Position numbers and translations under genes: made by a program
Part shown: piece after piece, positions 17,155 through 24,629 of the stretch
Layout: every line of letters starts with the position of its first letter
Numbering within the stretch: position 1 is the stretch's first letter
DNA from: a virus
IMG/VR virus record: IMGVR_UViG_3300034093_003652
Span: 1-39,548 of that record
Length of the DNA stretch: 39,548 bases
Direction: 5' to 3' (one strand)
The notes under the pieces: generated by a model
What the model was told of the DNA's origin: nothing
The model's input: the letters and a program-made list of their open reading frames with translations, nothing else
Database searches by the model: none

Positions 17155-17427
17155 ATGGCATTTCAAAACTTTAAACAAATCTTTAAAAACTCTAACGATT
17201 ACAACGAAAAAACTATTATCGGATTCATGTCTTTTGCTGTAATGGCAATTGCTATGATAGTTGATTTAGTTACCGGCGCATTTGGAAACGAACTTCGTTT
17301 AAATGAATACATTTACAATTCATTTGTAATTGTTACATTGGGAAGTTTAGGTATAGCTGGTCTAGAAAAATTTGCTAAAGGCGGAGGAGAAACTAAACAA
17401 AATAATAATGACGAAGAAATAGGTTAA
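17155..17427 (+). CDS. Two-helix membrane protein, holin-like
   Basis: This 90-residue protein has two predicted membrane helices, about residues 21-44 (IIGFMSFAVMAIAMIVDLV) and 52-72 (YNSFVIVTLGSLGIAGLEKF), and a polar tail rich in N, E and K. Size, hairpin topology and a charged tail match class II holins. It starts a cluster with an endolysin-like gene. AAAAGGAAAAG precedes the start. The next protein carries a similar two-helix hairpin at its C-terminus. A holin role is inferred from topology and location only. Confidence 0.55.
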   Translation: MAFQNFKQIFKNSNDYNEKTIIGFMSFAVMAIAMIVDLVTGAFGNELRLNEYIYNSFVIVTLGSLGIAGLEKFAKGGGETKQNNNDEEIG

Positions 17428-17456
17428 TTTGAAGTAAAATTGAAAGGACTATCGCA

Positions 17457-18575
17457 ATGAAAAACCTATCAAAAGAAGAGTTATTAAGCAGGATAGAAGC
17501 AATTAATAGGAGTAATGCTCTTATTTATTTCGATCTTAATGGTATTATATTAGGCGTTAATGACATTTTTTTGGAAGCAATGGGTTATGGTATAGGCAAT
17601 CACGAAGAACTTATCGGTAAACATCATAGCATTTTTGTATGTGAAGATTATTCAAAATCATATGAGTATGAAAAGTTTTGGGATATCTTAAGAAGCGGAA
17701 AGTATTATCAAGGTGAGTTTGAACGACGAAGAAAAGATGGAAGTCTTATCAATCTGCAAGCAACTTATAACCCTATTTTTGATGAAAGTGGTAAAATAAC
17801 CAAAATAATGAAAGTTGCGACTGACATTAGTGCAATTGTCAATAGTAAAAAACAAATAGATGCAATCAACAGAAGTACAGCTCTTATTAGTTTTAACACA
17901 GATGGTTTTATAACAGAGGTTAATTCTATATTTTTAGAAACGATGGGATACAAAGCCAATGAAAAAGCTAAAGTTATTGGTAAGCATCACAGTGTTTTTG
18001 TAAGCTATGAGTATTCTAAATCTGACGAGTATGCCAAGTTTTGGGAAAATCTAAGAAAGGGTAAATACTTTGATGGAGTATTTGAAAGAAGAAAAGTAGA
18101 TGGCTCTATTGTATATCTACAAGCATCTTATAACCCCGTACTTGATAGTAAAGGGAATATTACAGATGTAGTTAAGATTGCAACTGATATAACAGAAGCT
18201 GTAAATAATAAAACAAAAATAGAGGCTCTTACAAAGAATTTACAGGCAGAACTAGACAATTCACAAAAGCTAAAGAATGCAATAGAATTAGAAAAGGATG
18301 CAGCTTTGAATGACTTAGATGTAATGATGAAAAAAAGTCAGAGTGAGCTAATAAAAATCATTGTAAAAGTTGCCTTGTCTGTTATAGTTGGAGTTGGGCT
18401 TGTAACAACACTATTATATTGGGTTGCAATTATAACAGAGCAAGACACGCAAATAATAGGATCAACTTGGAGTAATATGTTTAGTGTATTACTAACAAAC
18501 GCATTTTCAATAGTAGGTACGATCATGGGTATCAAGTATGCTACTCATGAGCCTGGAAGTAAACAAAAAAAATAA
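17457..18575 (+). CDS. Tandem PAS sensor with coiled coil and two-helix membrane anchor
   Basis: This 372-residue protein has two closely similar PAS domains at about residues 12-128 and 134-250. Both contain AINRS(N/T)ALI, IGKHHS(I/V)FV, the YSKS-EY-FW segment, FERR-DGS and (V/I)ATDI(S/T), which resemble PAS domains of bacterial chemoreceptor-like proteins. A helical, coiled-coil-like stretch follows (about 251-300). Two membrane helices are at about 301-322 and 340-360, with a short basic tail. There is no kinase, methyl-accepting or cyclase domain. AAAGGA precedes the start. It sits between a holin-like and an endolysin-like gene. Two AGG arginine codons near the start look unlike its neighbours, hinting at separate acquisition. 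Confidence 0.75.
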   Translation: MKNLSKEELLSRIEAINRSNALIYFDLNGIILGVNDIFLEAMGYGIGNHEELIGKHHSIFVCEDYSKSYEYEKFWDILRSGKYYQGEFERRRKDGSLINLQATYNPIFDESGKITKIMKVATDISAIVNSKKQIDAINRSTALISFNTDGFITEVNSIFLETMGYKANEKAKVIGKHHSVFVSYEYSKSDEYAKFWENLRKGKYFDGVFERRKVDGSIVYLQASYNPVLDSKGNITDVVKIATDITEAVNNKTKIEALTKNLQAELDNSQKLKNAIELEKDAALNDLDVMMKKSQSELIKIIVKVALSVIVGVGLVTTLLYWVAIITEQDTQIIGSTWSNMFSVLLTNAFSIVGTIMGIKYATHEPGSKQKK

Positions 18576-18606
18576 ACATGGTAATAACAAAGAAAAAAGA
18601 TTGATT

Positions 18607-19410
18607 ATGGTACTAAAAAGAGGTGACAACAACGAACTAGTTAAAAAAGTTCAAGCAGTTTTAGGAGTAGAACAAGTAGGTAATTTTGGACCTAAAACGG
18701 AAGAAGCAGTTAAAGCGTGGCAAACTAAAAATGGTTTAACTCCCGATGGAGTAGTTGGACCAGCTACGTTAGCTAAAATGGGAATAGTAGTAGAAACGAA
18801 AGCTGCAGCTCCTGCAAAAGCTACTAAGTTTACTAGAGAACAAATCGAGACTGCAATCAAAGCTAAAGGATATAAATGGTTCGGTGATAAAGATTATGAA
18901 TTGAATATCATCGGAATACGAAATGCAGATACCGGACAAAAAGTAACAAATTTGTTTGATGATTGGTTAACGTTATCTTATAAACTAGAAGGAGTTTGGA
19001 AATTTCATATATGGCCAGCAACTACCGATCCTGGAACGAAAGGTGTTATGCAATATGGTAACAAAGCTGGAGTTGCTAGACTAGTAGAAGGACAATATAT
19101 CGGGTCACACATCATGAGACTTCATGCCGGCAAATACGAAGCTTTAGGACAAAATAAACCAGTTAAAGTATTTAGAGATCCAAACAAAGATATGAAGTAC
19201 GATGAAACCAAAATCCAAGAAGGAGTATTTGGTATCAATATTCATAAAGCCGGCGCGGATTCGACATATGTAGAAAATTGGTCAGAAGGATGTCAAGTAT
19301 TTAAACGTTCAGCAGACTTCGAAGAGTTTATGGCTATTTGTCGCAAAGCTAAAGCAGCACATGGAAATACATTTAACTATACATTGTTAAAATCAACAGA
19401 TATTAAATAA
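18607..19410 (+). CDS. Peptidoglycan-binding, endolysin-like protein
   Basis: I place the start at 18607, MVLKRGDNN. The frame is open back to 18538 but would then overlap the PAS gene and add a lysine-rich stretch with no family match. Residues 1-58 are a PG_binding_1 domain (VKKVQAVLG, FGPKTEEAVKAWQ, DGVVGPATL). After a short alanine-rich linker comes a domain with NIIGIR, HIWPATTDPGT, HAGKYEALGQ, VFRDPNKD and GINIHKAG with WSEGCQVF. The H and SxGC pattern resembles L,D-transpeptidase/peptidase folds used by phage lysins. It probably cuts the host cell wall. Its stop shares a base with the next start. Confidence 0.7.
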   Translation: MVLKRGDNNELVKKVQAVLGVEQVGNFGPKTEEAVKAWQTKNGLTPDGVVGPATLAKMGIVVETKAAAPAKATKFTREQIETAIKAKGYKWFGDKDYELNIIGIRNADTGQKVTNLFDDWLTLSYKLEGVWKFHIWPATTDPGTKGVMQYGNKAGVARLVEGQYIGSHIMRLHAGKYEALGQNKPVKVFRDPNKDMKYDETKIQEGVFGINIHKAGADSTYVENWSEGCQVFKRSADFEEFMAICRKAKAAHGNTFNYTLLKSTDIK

Positions 19411-19832
19411 TGAAAACAACAGTACTTGCAATATATTTTTCGTTATCGACTATGTTAACTTTTATTTGTACTTATTTCTTTAACCTAACAATGAATCATT
19501 ATGATCAATACTTGGCATTGATTTCTGTAGTATTCATCGATGGTTTTTTTGGCGTGATTGCAGGAATAAAACGCGAAGGATTTCAAACTCGTAAAGCAAT
19601 TAAAGTTTTAAAAACAGCAGCAGTATGGTGTGCATTCTTAACAGTACTGTTGTCAGTTGAAGATGCATATAAAGGTACTGGTTGGTTAAGTGAAACTATA
19701 TTGATACCTTTTATTGTATTTCAAATCATGAGTGCATTAAAAAATGCATCGATGGCTGGATTTATTAAAGCAAAATTGTTGAATCAAATTCTAGATAAAT
19801 TTGACGACCATAAAGGCGTACGAGATAAATAA
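19410..19832 (+). CDS. Phage holin (holin_4-like)
   Basis: This 140-residue protein has three to four hydrophobic helices. The segment VVFIDGFFGVIAGIKREGFQTRKAIKVLKTAAVW has the D-x-x-x-G, charged turn and K-x-x-x-K pattern of the Phage_holin_4 (toxin-secretion holin) family. A second hydrophobic block, SETILIPFIVFQIMSAL, follows. It is directly coupled (TAATG) to the endolysin-like gene, the classic cassette layout. It would form membrane lesions that release or activate the lysin. This is the best holin candidate among several in the window. Confidence 0.7.
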   Translation: MKTTVLAIYFSLSTMLTFICTYFFNLTMNHYDQYLALISVVFIDGFFGVIAGIKREGFQTRKAIKVLKTAAVWCAFLTVLLSVEDAYKGTGWLSETILIPFIVFQIMSALKNASMAGFIKAKLLNQILDKFDDHKGVRDK

Positions 19833-19834
19833 TC

Positions 19835-20149
19835 ATGTATAAAGCTGGCGGAATTGTAATGATAGCAGGAGTGATACTGTCGCTCCTGTTTATTGCCGCA
19901 TTCGTTTGGTATGTTAATCGACATATCGGCGAAAAATTAAAAACAAAAGTATGGTTAACACGTTACGTATCTTTGTTATTAACGGCACTAGTTGGATTAT
20001 TCATCGTTGACAAAGTAGTTAGTTTTCAAACAAAACTTCTTACCGACGAAATGAGTAATGGGTTATTTGAACTTATCAAAAGTATTGTACTAGTTATATT
20101 TGGTTATGAATTCGGCGGTAGCATAAAAAAAGATAACGATTCCGAATAA
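19835..20149 (+). CDS. Small three-helix membrane protein
   Basis: This 104-residue protein has three hydrophobic stretches: residues about 5-27 (GGIVMIAGVILSLLFIAAF), 43-62 (YVSLLLTALVGLFIVD) and 78-95 (LFELIKSIVLVIFGYEFGG). The tail is acidic and polar. It follows the holin gene by two bases. It could be an antiholin or second holin, or a spanin-like accessory, but no family motif is evident. Confidence 0.5.
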   Translation: MYKAGGIVMIAGVILSLLFIAAFVWYVNRHIGEKLKTKVWLTRYVSLLLTALVGLFIVDKVVSFQTKLLTDEMSNGLFELIKSIVLVIFGYEFGGSIKKDNDSE

Positions 20150-20184
20150 TTTTGATTCTTATTTTATTTTTTATATCATATAGT

Positions 20185-20532
20185 ATGAACTATAAATACA
20201 TCTTGTTATCCTTTTCGTTATTTTTGTTAGGACAGATATTAGTTTGGATACAAGTTAATGGCCCATTAATATGGCCATGGGCAAAAGAATGGCGTTGGGC
20301 TCTAATGATACTCGGAGTTCCTATAACTTGGTTATTCATGGAAGCTACTAGCTATGTTGTACAAGGATTTGGTGGACTTTTCTGGCCAGGACGATTCATA
20401 TCATTTTGTGCAGGTATATTCATATTCACTTTGATGACATATATTTTTCGAGATGAAGCTATCAATGTAAAAACTGCAGTATCATTGACATTAGCATTTG
20501 CTTTAATTTTAGTTCAATTGTTTTGGAAATGA
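20185..20532 (+). CDS. Small four-helix membrane protein
   Basis: This 115-residue protein starts at ATG 20185 (MNYKYILLSF). A longer frame begins with TTG 20152 but adds only hydrophobic residues. Four membrane helices are likely, and tryptophan-rich loops (WPWAKEWRW, GLFWPGRF) lie between them. No family is recognised with confidence. TTTGAT at 20151, 17 bases, then TATCAT at 20174 is a weak promoter-like pair before it. A role in lysis or membrane remodelling is suggested only by its neighbours. Confidence 0.5.
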   Translation: MNYKYILLSFSLFLLGQILVWIQVNGPLIWPWAKEWRWALMILGVPITWLFMEATSYVVQGFGGLFWPGRFISFCAGIFIFTLMTYIFRDEAINVKTAVSLTLAFALILVQLFWK

Positions 20533-20547
20533 TGATATTTATTATAT

Positions 20548-21897
20548 ATGATCCAAGAATACATTACACAGAAAACACTTAATCCAAAGCTTTGGAGCAA
20601 TGGTAAACTTCGTAAGAAACTTCGTGCTGGATTCTTAAAAATTGCCAATGAATTTTACAAGTTTCTAGATGTCGATGCAGCTGTAAAAGACATCATAATC
20701 ATTGGTAGTAGTGCCAATTACAATTGGACAGAACATAGTGATATAGATTTGCATGTAGTTATTAATTACGGTCAAGTTGGAGACAATTTGCATTTGGTTA
20801 AAAATTACATGCACGCTAAAAAAAGCATATGGAATGAAAATTATCCATTATCATTAAAAGGCATGAACATTGAATTGTATGCACAAGATGTTAACGAAAA
20901 ACTACATTCTACAGTAGCATCTTATTCTTTGATGCAAAATAAATGGTTAACGAAACCAACGGCTGATATGATTTCAATTGATGATGCTATCATACAACAA
21001 AAGGCAGAACCGTATGAATATGAAATTGATGAATTAAAAGATACAGACCCGCATATCGAAAAGAAAATACAAAGTCTTAAAACCAGACTACGTCATTTAC
21101 GACAAACCGGATTAGATGCGGAAGGAGAATATTCTATAGAAAATATGGCGTATAAACATCTACGTAATAAAGGCTATTTAGAACGTTTAAACCGTCTTGA
21201 ACAAAAGGTTACAATGGGTCGCCTTTCTGTAGAAGAAGCTGTAAATGAATTCAATATACCCCAAATGATAGACAAAGGCAAGTCTCAAGTAAAAACTTTC
21301 GTGTCAGCCATGAAAAATGAAACTTTAGAGACAAAACACGCATTAAAAATGATTCTAGATCATTTAAATGGAGAAAAATTAACTCCCGAAGAATGGTCAT
21401 GGGTTCGTGGCCAAATGAAAGATGTCGTTAAAATGCTAGGATTAACTACGATGGCAGTAGCTCCAGGAGGAAGTTTAGTAGCACTATTAGCAAAAGCACT
21501 TAAGGCCGATAAATACATTTTGCCGTCTTCATTTCAAAAACAAGATGAAAAAGAAGTTACCGAATCTTTAGTAATGCACGTTACTGGTAAGAAAACTTTA
21601 GATACGGATGGGTGGGATGATATAATTAAAAAAACCGGGGCTGTTACAACGCATCGGGGACAATGGGATCACCCCGGTCAATGCACAATGATTCCTGGTA
21701 ATCAAATTACAATGAAGAACGTTGCATATCCAGTAATGGGAATAGATGACACCGGACACGCACAAATGATGCACCCGGAACAAGATTATGATTATCCCGG
21801 TACTAAAGTTTTTGAAATACCACATACAGCACAATGGCAAACTATGTTAATGCGGCTTCAAAATGTAATACGTAATGGAACAAACTATGCAAAGTAA
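20548..21897 (+). CDS. Nucleotidyltransferase-fold protein with LETM1-like segment
   Basis: This 449-residue protein has a pol-beta-type nucleotidyltransferase signature, IIIGSSANYNWTEHSDIDLH, in the first 80 residues: GS followed by DxD at the usual distance. A helical region follows. At about residues 285-330, WSWVRGQMKDVVKMLG, then VAPGGSLVALLAKAL and YILPSSF recall the hydrophobic stretch plus LPS-x-F that precedes the LETM1 ribosome-binding-like domain. The C-terminal third (VTHRGQWDHPGQCTMIPG onward) is unassigned. The box TATTTATTATA ends one base before its ATG. Many tailed phages carry NTase proteins of this general type, with unproven roles. Confidence 0.6.
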   Translation: MIQEYITQKTLNPKLWSNGKLRKKLRAGFLKIANEFYKFLDVDAAVKDIIIIGSSANYNWTEHSDIDLHVVINYGQVGDNLHLVKNYMHAKKSIWNENYPLSLKGMNIELYAQDVNEKLHSTVASYSLMQNKWLTKPTADMISIDDAIIQQKAEPYEYEIDELKDTDPHIEKKIQSLKTRLRHLRQTGLDAEGEYSIENMAYKHLRNKGYLERLNRLEQKVTMGRLSVEEAVNEFNIPQMIDKGKSQVKTFVSAMKNETLETKHALKMILDHLNGEKLTPEEWSWVRGQMKDVVKMLGLTTMAVAPGGSLVALLAKALKADKYILPSSFQKQDEKEVTESLVMHVTGKKTLDTDGWDDIIKKTGAVTTHRGQWDHPGQCTMIPGNQITMKNVAYPVMGIDDTGHAQMMHPEQDYDYPGTKVFEIPHTAQWQTMLMRLQNVIRNGTNYAK

Positions 21898-22081
21898 AGG
21901 ATTAGGCGACGATATTAAACGAATAACTTCGGCAACTGGATTGGATCAACTTGCTAAAAAAATAGCACATCTTCTAGATGAAGATTGTGGATGTGATGAC
22001 AGACAAGCTTGGTTAAACGAACAAACAAAAGATTGGTGGCCTTACAAAAAAAGGAATATAGAAAATGGCGATAATAAATAA
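21887..22081 (+). CDS. Small phage protein with GLGD...DCGCD motif
   Basis: This 64-residue protein reads MQSKGLGDDIKRITSATG followed by DCGCDDRQAWLN. I recall GLGDxIxxxTxATG with a later CGCDxR(K/Q)xxLN as a recurrent small protein in phages of Bacteroidota, of unknown function, usually near virion or lysis genes. I chose ATG 21887, giving M-x-x-KGLGD as in such proteins; ATG 21875 in the same frame is also possible. It overlaps genes on both sides. Confidence 0.6.
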   Translation: MQSKGLGDDIKRITSATGLDQLAKKIAHLLDEDCGCDDRQAWLNEQTKDWWPYKKRNIENGDNK

Positions 22082-22580
22082 AACGGGTATTACCAATGGC
22101 GGTACTATTCAAGCAGAACATGTTACAAGAGCAATTGATGCATTAAGTGGAGGTAGTACAGATACTGTAGTAGCAACTGGATCGTTTTCGGGTTCATTAA
22201 CTGGAGAAGTATTAGGTAGTTCGACATCTACATTAACTGTTAATACCGCTGCGGGATCTGATAATAGTACACATTATGTATTATTTGGTGACGCAACAAC
22301 CGGACAACAAACACCATTAACTGATACTACATTTACATATAATCCGTCTACAAATACATTAACGTTAACAGGATCATTAAATGTTAGCGGAAGTACTAAC
22401 TCAAACATATCAGCAACGGCTACATCTAAAATTAATTTAAGTGCAATAAGTTCAAGTGGATATTTTGCATTACCATTATCTCAACCTAGCAATCCGGTTA
22501 CTGGATCTGTATATGTTGATTTTACTGCTGGAAATTTTGCAATATGGGATGGGGTTACGTGGAGACTTATATCTTTTTAA
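22065..22580 (+). CDS. Fibre-like structural protein
   Basis: This 171-residue protein has very low complexity, rich in S, T, G and N. It opens with INKTGITNGGTIQAEHVTRAIDAL, followed by beta-repeat-like stretches (GSFSGSLTGEVLG, TNTLTLTGSLNVSG). A C-terminal block, PSNPVTGSVYVDF and FAIWDGVTWRLISF, is typical of the ends of phage tail fibres or head decorations. It is probably a trimeric fibre or appendage protein. It starts within the previous gene, preceded by AAGGAA. Confidence 0.65.
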   Translation: MAIINKTGITNGGTIQAEHVTRAIDALSGGSTDTVVATGSFSGSLTGEVLGSSTSTLTVNTAAGSDNSTHYVLFGDATTGQQTPLTDTTFTYNPSTNTLTLTGSLNVSGSTNSNISATATSKINLSAISSSGYFALPLSQPSNPVTGSVYVDFTAGNFAIWDGVTWRLISF

Positions 22581-22584
22581 TTGA

Positions 22585-22595
22585 TATTTATAATA
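22585..22595 (+). promoter_or_regulatory. TATTTATAATA box before the 55-aa holin-like gene
   Basis: The box lies 15 bases before ATG 22611 and is followed by AAAGGAAAA. No TTGGWW element sits 17 bases upstream. Same form as the box at 528. Confidence 0.45.
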
Positions 22596-22610
22596 AAATA
22601 AAGGAAAATT

Positions 22611-22778
22611 ATGAAACTTACAAAAGAACAAATTTTAGGAATCGTTCGTCATGCATTAACATTTGTTGGGGGTATCTTTGTGATGAAAGGATTAATCGAA
22701 GAAACCGTAGTAACAGAAATCGTAGGTGGTGCAATGACACTTACCGGCGCTATTTGGTCTATCATAGAAAAGGCATAA
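22611..22778 (+). CDS. 55-residue holin-like membrane protein
   Basis: ATG 22611 to TAA 22776-22778 encodes 55 residues beginning MKLTKEQILGIVRHALTFVG. It has two short hydrophobic helices and ends in AIWSIIEKA. The pattern RHALTFVGG, one glycine-rich hairpin, then GAMTLTGAIWSIIEK resembles the Pam3-gp28 type of small holins. It is preceded by a TATTTATAATA box and an AAGGAAA ribosome-binding site, and the next gene starts two bases after its stop. It is easily missed because it is short. A longer frame (22544-22792) in another phase over it encodes an implausible peptide. Confidence 0.7.
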   Translation: MKLTKEQILGIVRHALTFVGGIFVMKGLIEETVVTEIVGGAMTLTGAIWSIIEKA

Positions 22779-22779
22779 C

Positions 22780-23250
22780 ATGGCACACTTGAATGAATGT
22801 GGTTGTAATTCAGAAATGGATCATAGCAATACTGATAACTACATGTTTTTTCAAAATTTAAAAACTATTAAGAAAATGGTAGATGCCATGTTGAAGATGG
22901 ATCCTGCACATGTAGATCAAATACTTTCAAATGGACATGGTTGGGCAGCAGATCATATTGCAACATCAAAAGATGATGTAGAAGAAGTTGGCGGATTTTT
23001 AATGAACTCCGAACATACAGATTACGGTCATATGTCTAATGACATTGCATACAATTCACAACAACCACAATTCGTTCCTGTTGGATTTAAGGATCAATTA
23101 AAAACTGTCATGCATGAAAAAATTCAAAAAGTCGATGGGGGTTGGGCAGTATATCCTAGTAAAGGCGGAAAACGTTTAGGTACGCATCCTACTAAAAAAG
23201 CTGCATTGAAACAATTAGCAGCAATTGAAATTTCAAAAATGAAAAAATAA
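22780..23250 (+). CDS. Phage protein with C-terminal KxxGGWxVY...KKAA module
   Basis: This 156-residue protein starts with a Cys/His-containing MAHLNECGCN, followed by a helical middle with GHGWAADHIATSKDDVEEVGGFL. It ends with a module reading KVDGGWAVYPSKGGKRLG and then TKKAALKQLAAIEISK. That last module recurs at the ends of many phage virion or maturation proteins, where its function is unknown. No enzymatic motif is visible. It follows the 55-residue membrane protein by one base. Confidence 0.55.
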   Translation: MAHLNECGCNSEMDHSNTDNYMFFQNLKTIKKMVDAMLKMDPAHVDQILSNGHGWAADHIATSKDDVEEVGGFLMNSEHTDYGHMSNDIAYNSQQPQFVPVGFKDQLKTVMHEKIQKVDGGWAVYPSKGGKRLGTHPTKKAALKQLAAIEISKMKK

Positions 23251-23253
23251 AGT

Positions 23254-23655
23254 ATGTTTGAACAAATTGTACATAGTATTAATTGCTATGGCAAAACAAA
23301 ATTAGCTCCGTCGCTTGTATGTGACGGAGTTGGTGTTTTCGCAATAACAGAAATCGATTCCAATTATGTACTATTTGATGATGTTGAGCCGGATACCATC
23401 CATATTCCGTATGAAATGATTACAGATATATCAGTACGAAAACATTTAACATCTACATGTAATTCAGATGAATTTGGAATTTGGCTTTCTAGAACATATA
23501 ATAATATTAATATGTCTTACTATATAAATCATTCAGACACGCCTAACGTATATCACGATTTAAAACAAGATAAATATGTTACAATACGTAGTATATTGCC
23601 AGGCGAAGAATTAACTTGTACTTATACTAAAGAGGAGATCGATTGGCTTACTTAA
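23254..23655 (+). CDS. SET-domain protein
   Basis: This 133-residue protein carries a compact SET methyltransferase domain. GVGVFAITEI is the opening strand, YYINHSDTPNVYHD contains the N-H-S-x-x-P-N pseudoknot motif (N92-N98), and TIRSILPGEELTCTY ends in Y124, the usual catalytic tyrosine. SET enzymes methylate lysine side chains on proteins with AdoMet. They are rare in phages, and the target here is unknown. A hairpin-forming inverted repeat (CTCCGTC/GACGGAG) lies within the gene at 23306-23329. It overlaps the next gene by 13 bases. Confidence 0.8.
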   Translation: MFEQIVHSINCYGKTKLAPSLVCDGVGVFAITEIDSNYVLFDDVEPDTIHIPYEMITDISVRKHLTSTCNSDEFGIWLSRTYNNINMSYYINHSDTPNVYHDLKQDKYVTIRSILPGEELTCTYTKEEIDWLT

Positions 23656-24281
23656 ACGCAAACATACCGACAATAACTTGTTACATACGAAACGAGTTTT
23701 TATTTAATCATGAAAAAGGCCATGGCGATTTTACTGCAGCCGATGTGCATTCAGTGGCTTCTATTCAGAAACGATCGCCATTGTTTGAAGCATTTCTAGA
23801 AAATGGGGTAAATTGGACAAGACGTCCTATACATGCATTTGCTTGGAAGAAAGATGCTGAACGATTACCATTAACAGAACATGTATATTGGGATTGTTTT
23901 TCATCATATATTGATGTACAAGTTCGAGAAAGAATGGCAGGATTACGGGCTGATTTAATTTCTATAACAGGAGTTAAACGACAAGGAGTATACATGTTTA
24001 CATTGGATTGGTCACATGAAAATCGAAATGTACTGGATACTAATTTTTCAGAAACACCAGAACATAAGTGTGGACATGTATTCAAAATGGATAATGGTAA
24101 TTATTTTATTTATCCTAACAATCGTATTATATGGATGGATAATGCATGGACATATAATAGAATAGAAAAAAATCCAGGTTATCAAATTGATATGACAGTT
24201 TATTCGGTTGAAGGTAAAGCTGGATATGAAACGGATTATTCATATATGACTGAGTTTAACAAAGATAAATCTACTAAGTAA
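23643..24281 (+). CDS. Conserved-looking phage protein, TTG start
   Basis: This 212-residue protein begins with TTG at 23643, within the end of the SET gene. The choice is supported by a strong AGAGGAG at 23630-23637 and by the lack of an in-frame ATG until much later. Features include FLFNHEKGHGDFTAAD, RPIHAFAWKKDAERLPL, an aromatic-rich HVFKMDNGNYFIYPNNRIIWMD and an acidic C-terminus. I do not recognise the family. The PNNRIIWMDNAW type of motif recalls uncharacterised proteins of large myoviruses. Confidence 0.5.
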   Translation: MAYLNANIPTITCYIRNEFLFNHEKGHGDFTAADVHSVASIQKRSPLFEAFLENGVNWTRRPIHAFAWKKDAERLPLTEHVYWDCFSSYIDVQVRERMAGLRADLISITGVKRQGVYMFTLDWSHENRNVLDTNFSETPEHKCGHVFKMDNGNYFIYPNNRIIWMDNAWTYNRIEKNPGYQIDMTVYSVEGKAGYETDYSYMTEFNKDKSTK

Positions 24282-24292
24282 TATATATTAAT

Positions 24293-24622
24293 ATGAAACT
24301 AATAAATTTACTATTCGAATCCAAACAAACTAACAATAAGTTTGAGGAATTTGCAGAGACTCGAGGAAAGGGTGCTGCCAAGATAGCTGCGACTGCTGAA
24401 GAAAAAGGCGGGTTAGCATTATTAACATGGCATCACTTTAAAGTAAAAGCTCCATACTATAAACGAGCTACCGCCGGTAAATTTGATATTGATTCTGCAA
24501 AAAAAGAATTTGATGAAACACTTAAAAAGATTTCATTGGATATGACTGCAATTGAATTTCAACGAGAAGTAGGACGTTTAGAAGTTTTAGGCGAATTGAT
24601 TATACGAGAACAGTCTAAGTAG
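24293..24622 (+). CDS. Small helical protein with MKLINLLFE leader
   Basis: This 109-residue, mostly helical protein begins MKLINLLFES. Its leader resembles the leaders at 24630 and 27113 and the capsid-targeting leaders of T4 (hydrophobic core ending in a glutamate where the prohead protease cuts). The rest is Lys/Glu/Ala rich without a family motif. Eleven bases after the previous gene; TATATA lies five bases before the ATG. It could be an internal head protein, but that is inferred. Confidence 0.45.
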   Translation: MKLINLLFESKQTNNKFEEFAETRGKGAAKIAATAEEKGGLALLTWHHFKVKAPYYKRATAGKFDIDSAKKEFDETLKKISLDMTAIEFQREVGRLEVLGELIIREQSK

Positions 24623-24629
24623 GAACGGT

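Noticed and set aside
17457-18575. Reading the PAS protein as a histidine kinase or chemoreceptor
   Set aside because: No H-box, ATPase or methyl-accepting region is present; the chain ends in two membrane helices and a short tail.
22544-22792. 82-residue + strand frame
   Set aside because: Its product is an arginine-, asparagine- and isoleucine-rich string without a motif. It overlaps the better-supported 55-residue gene at 22611 in another frame.
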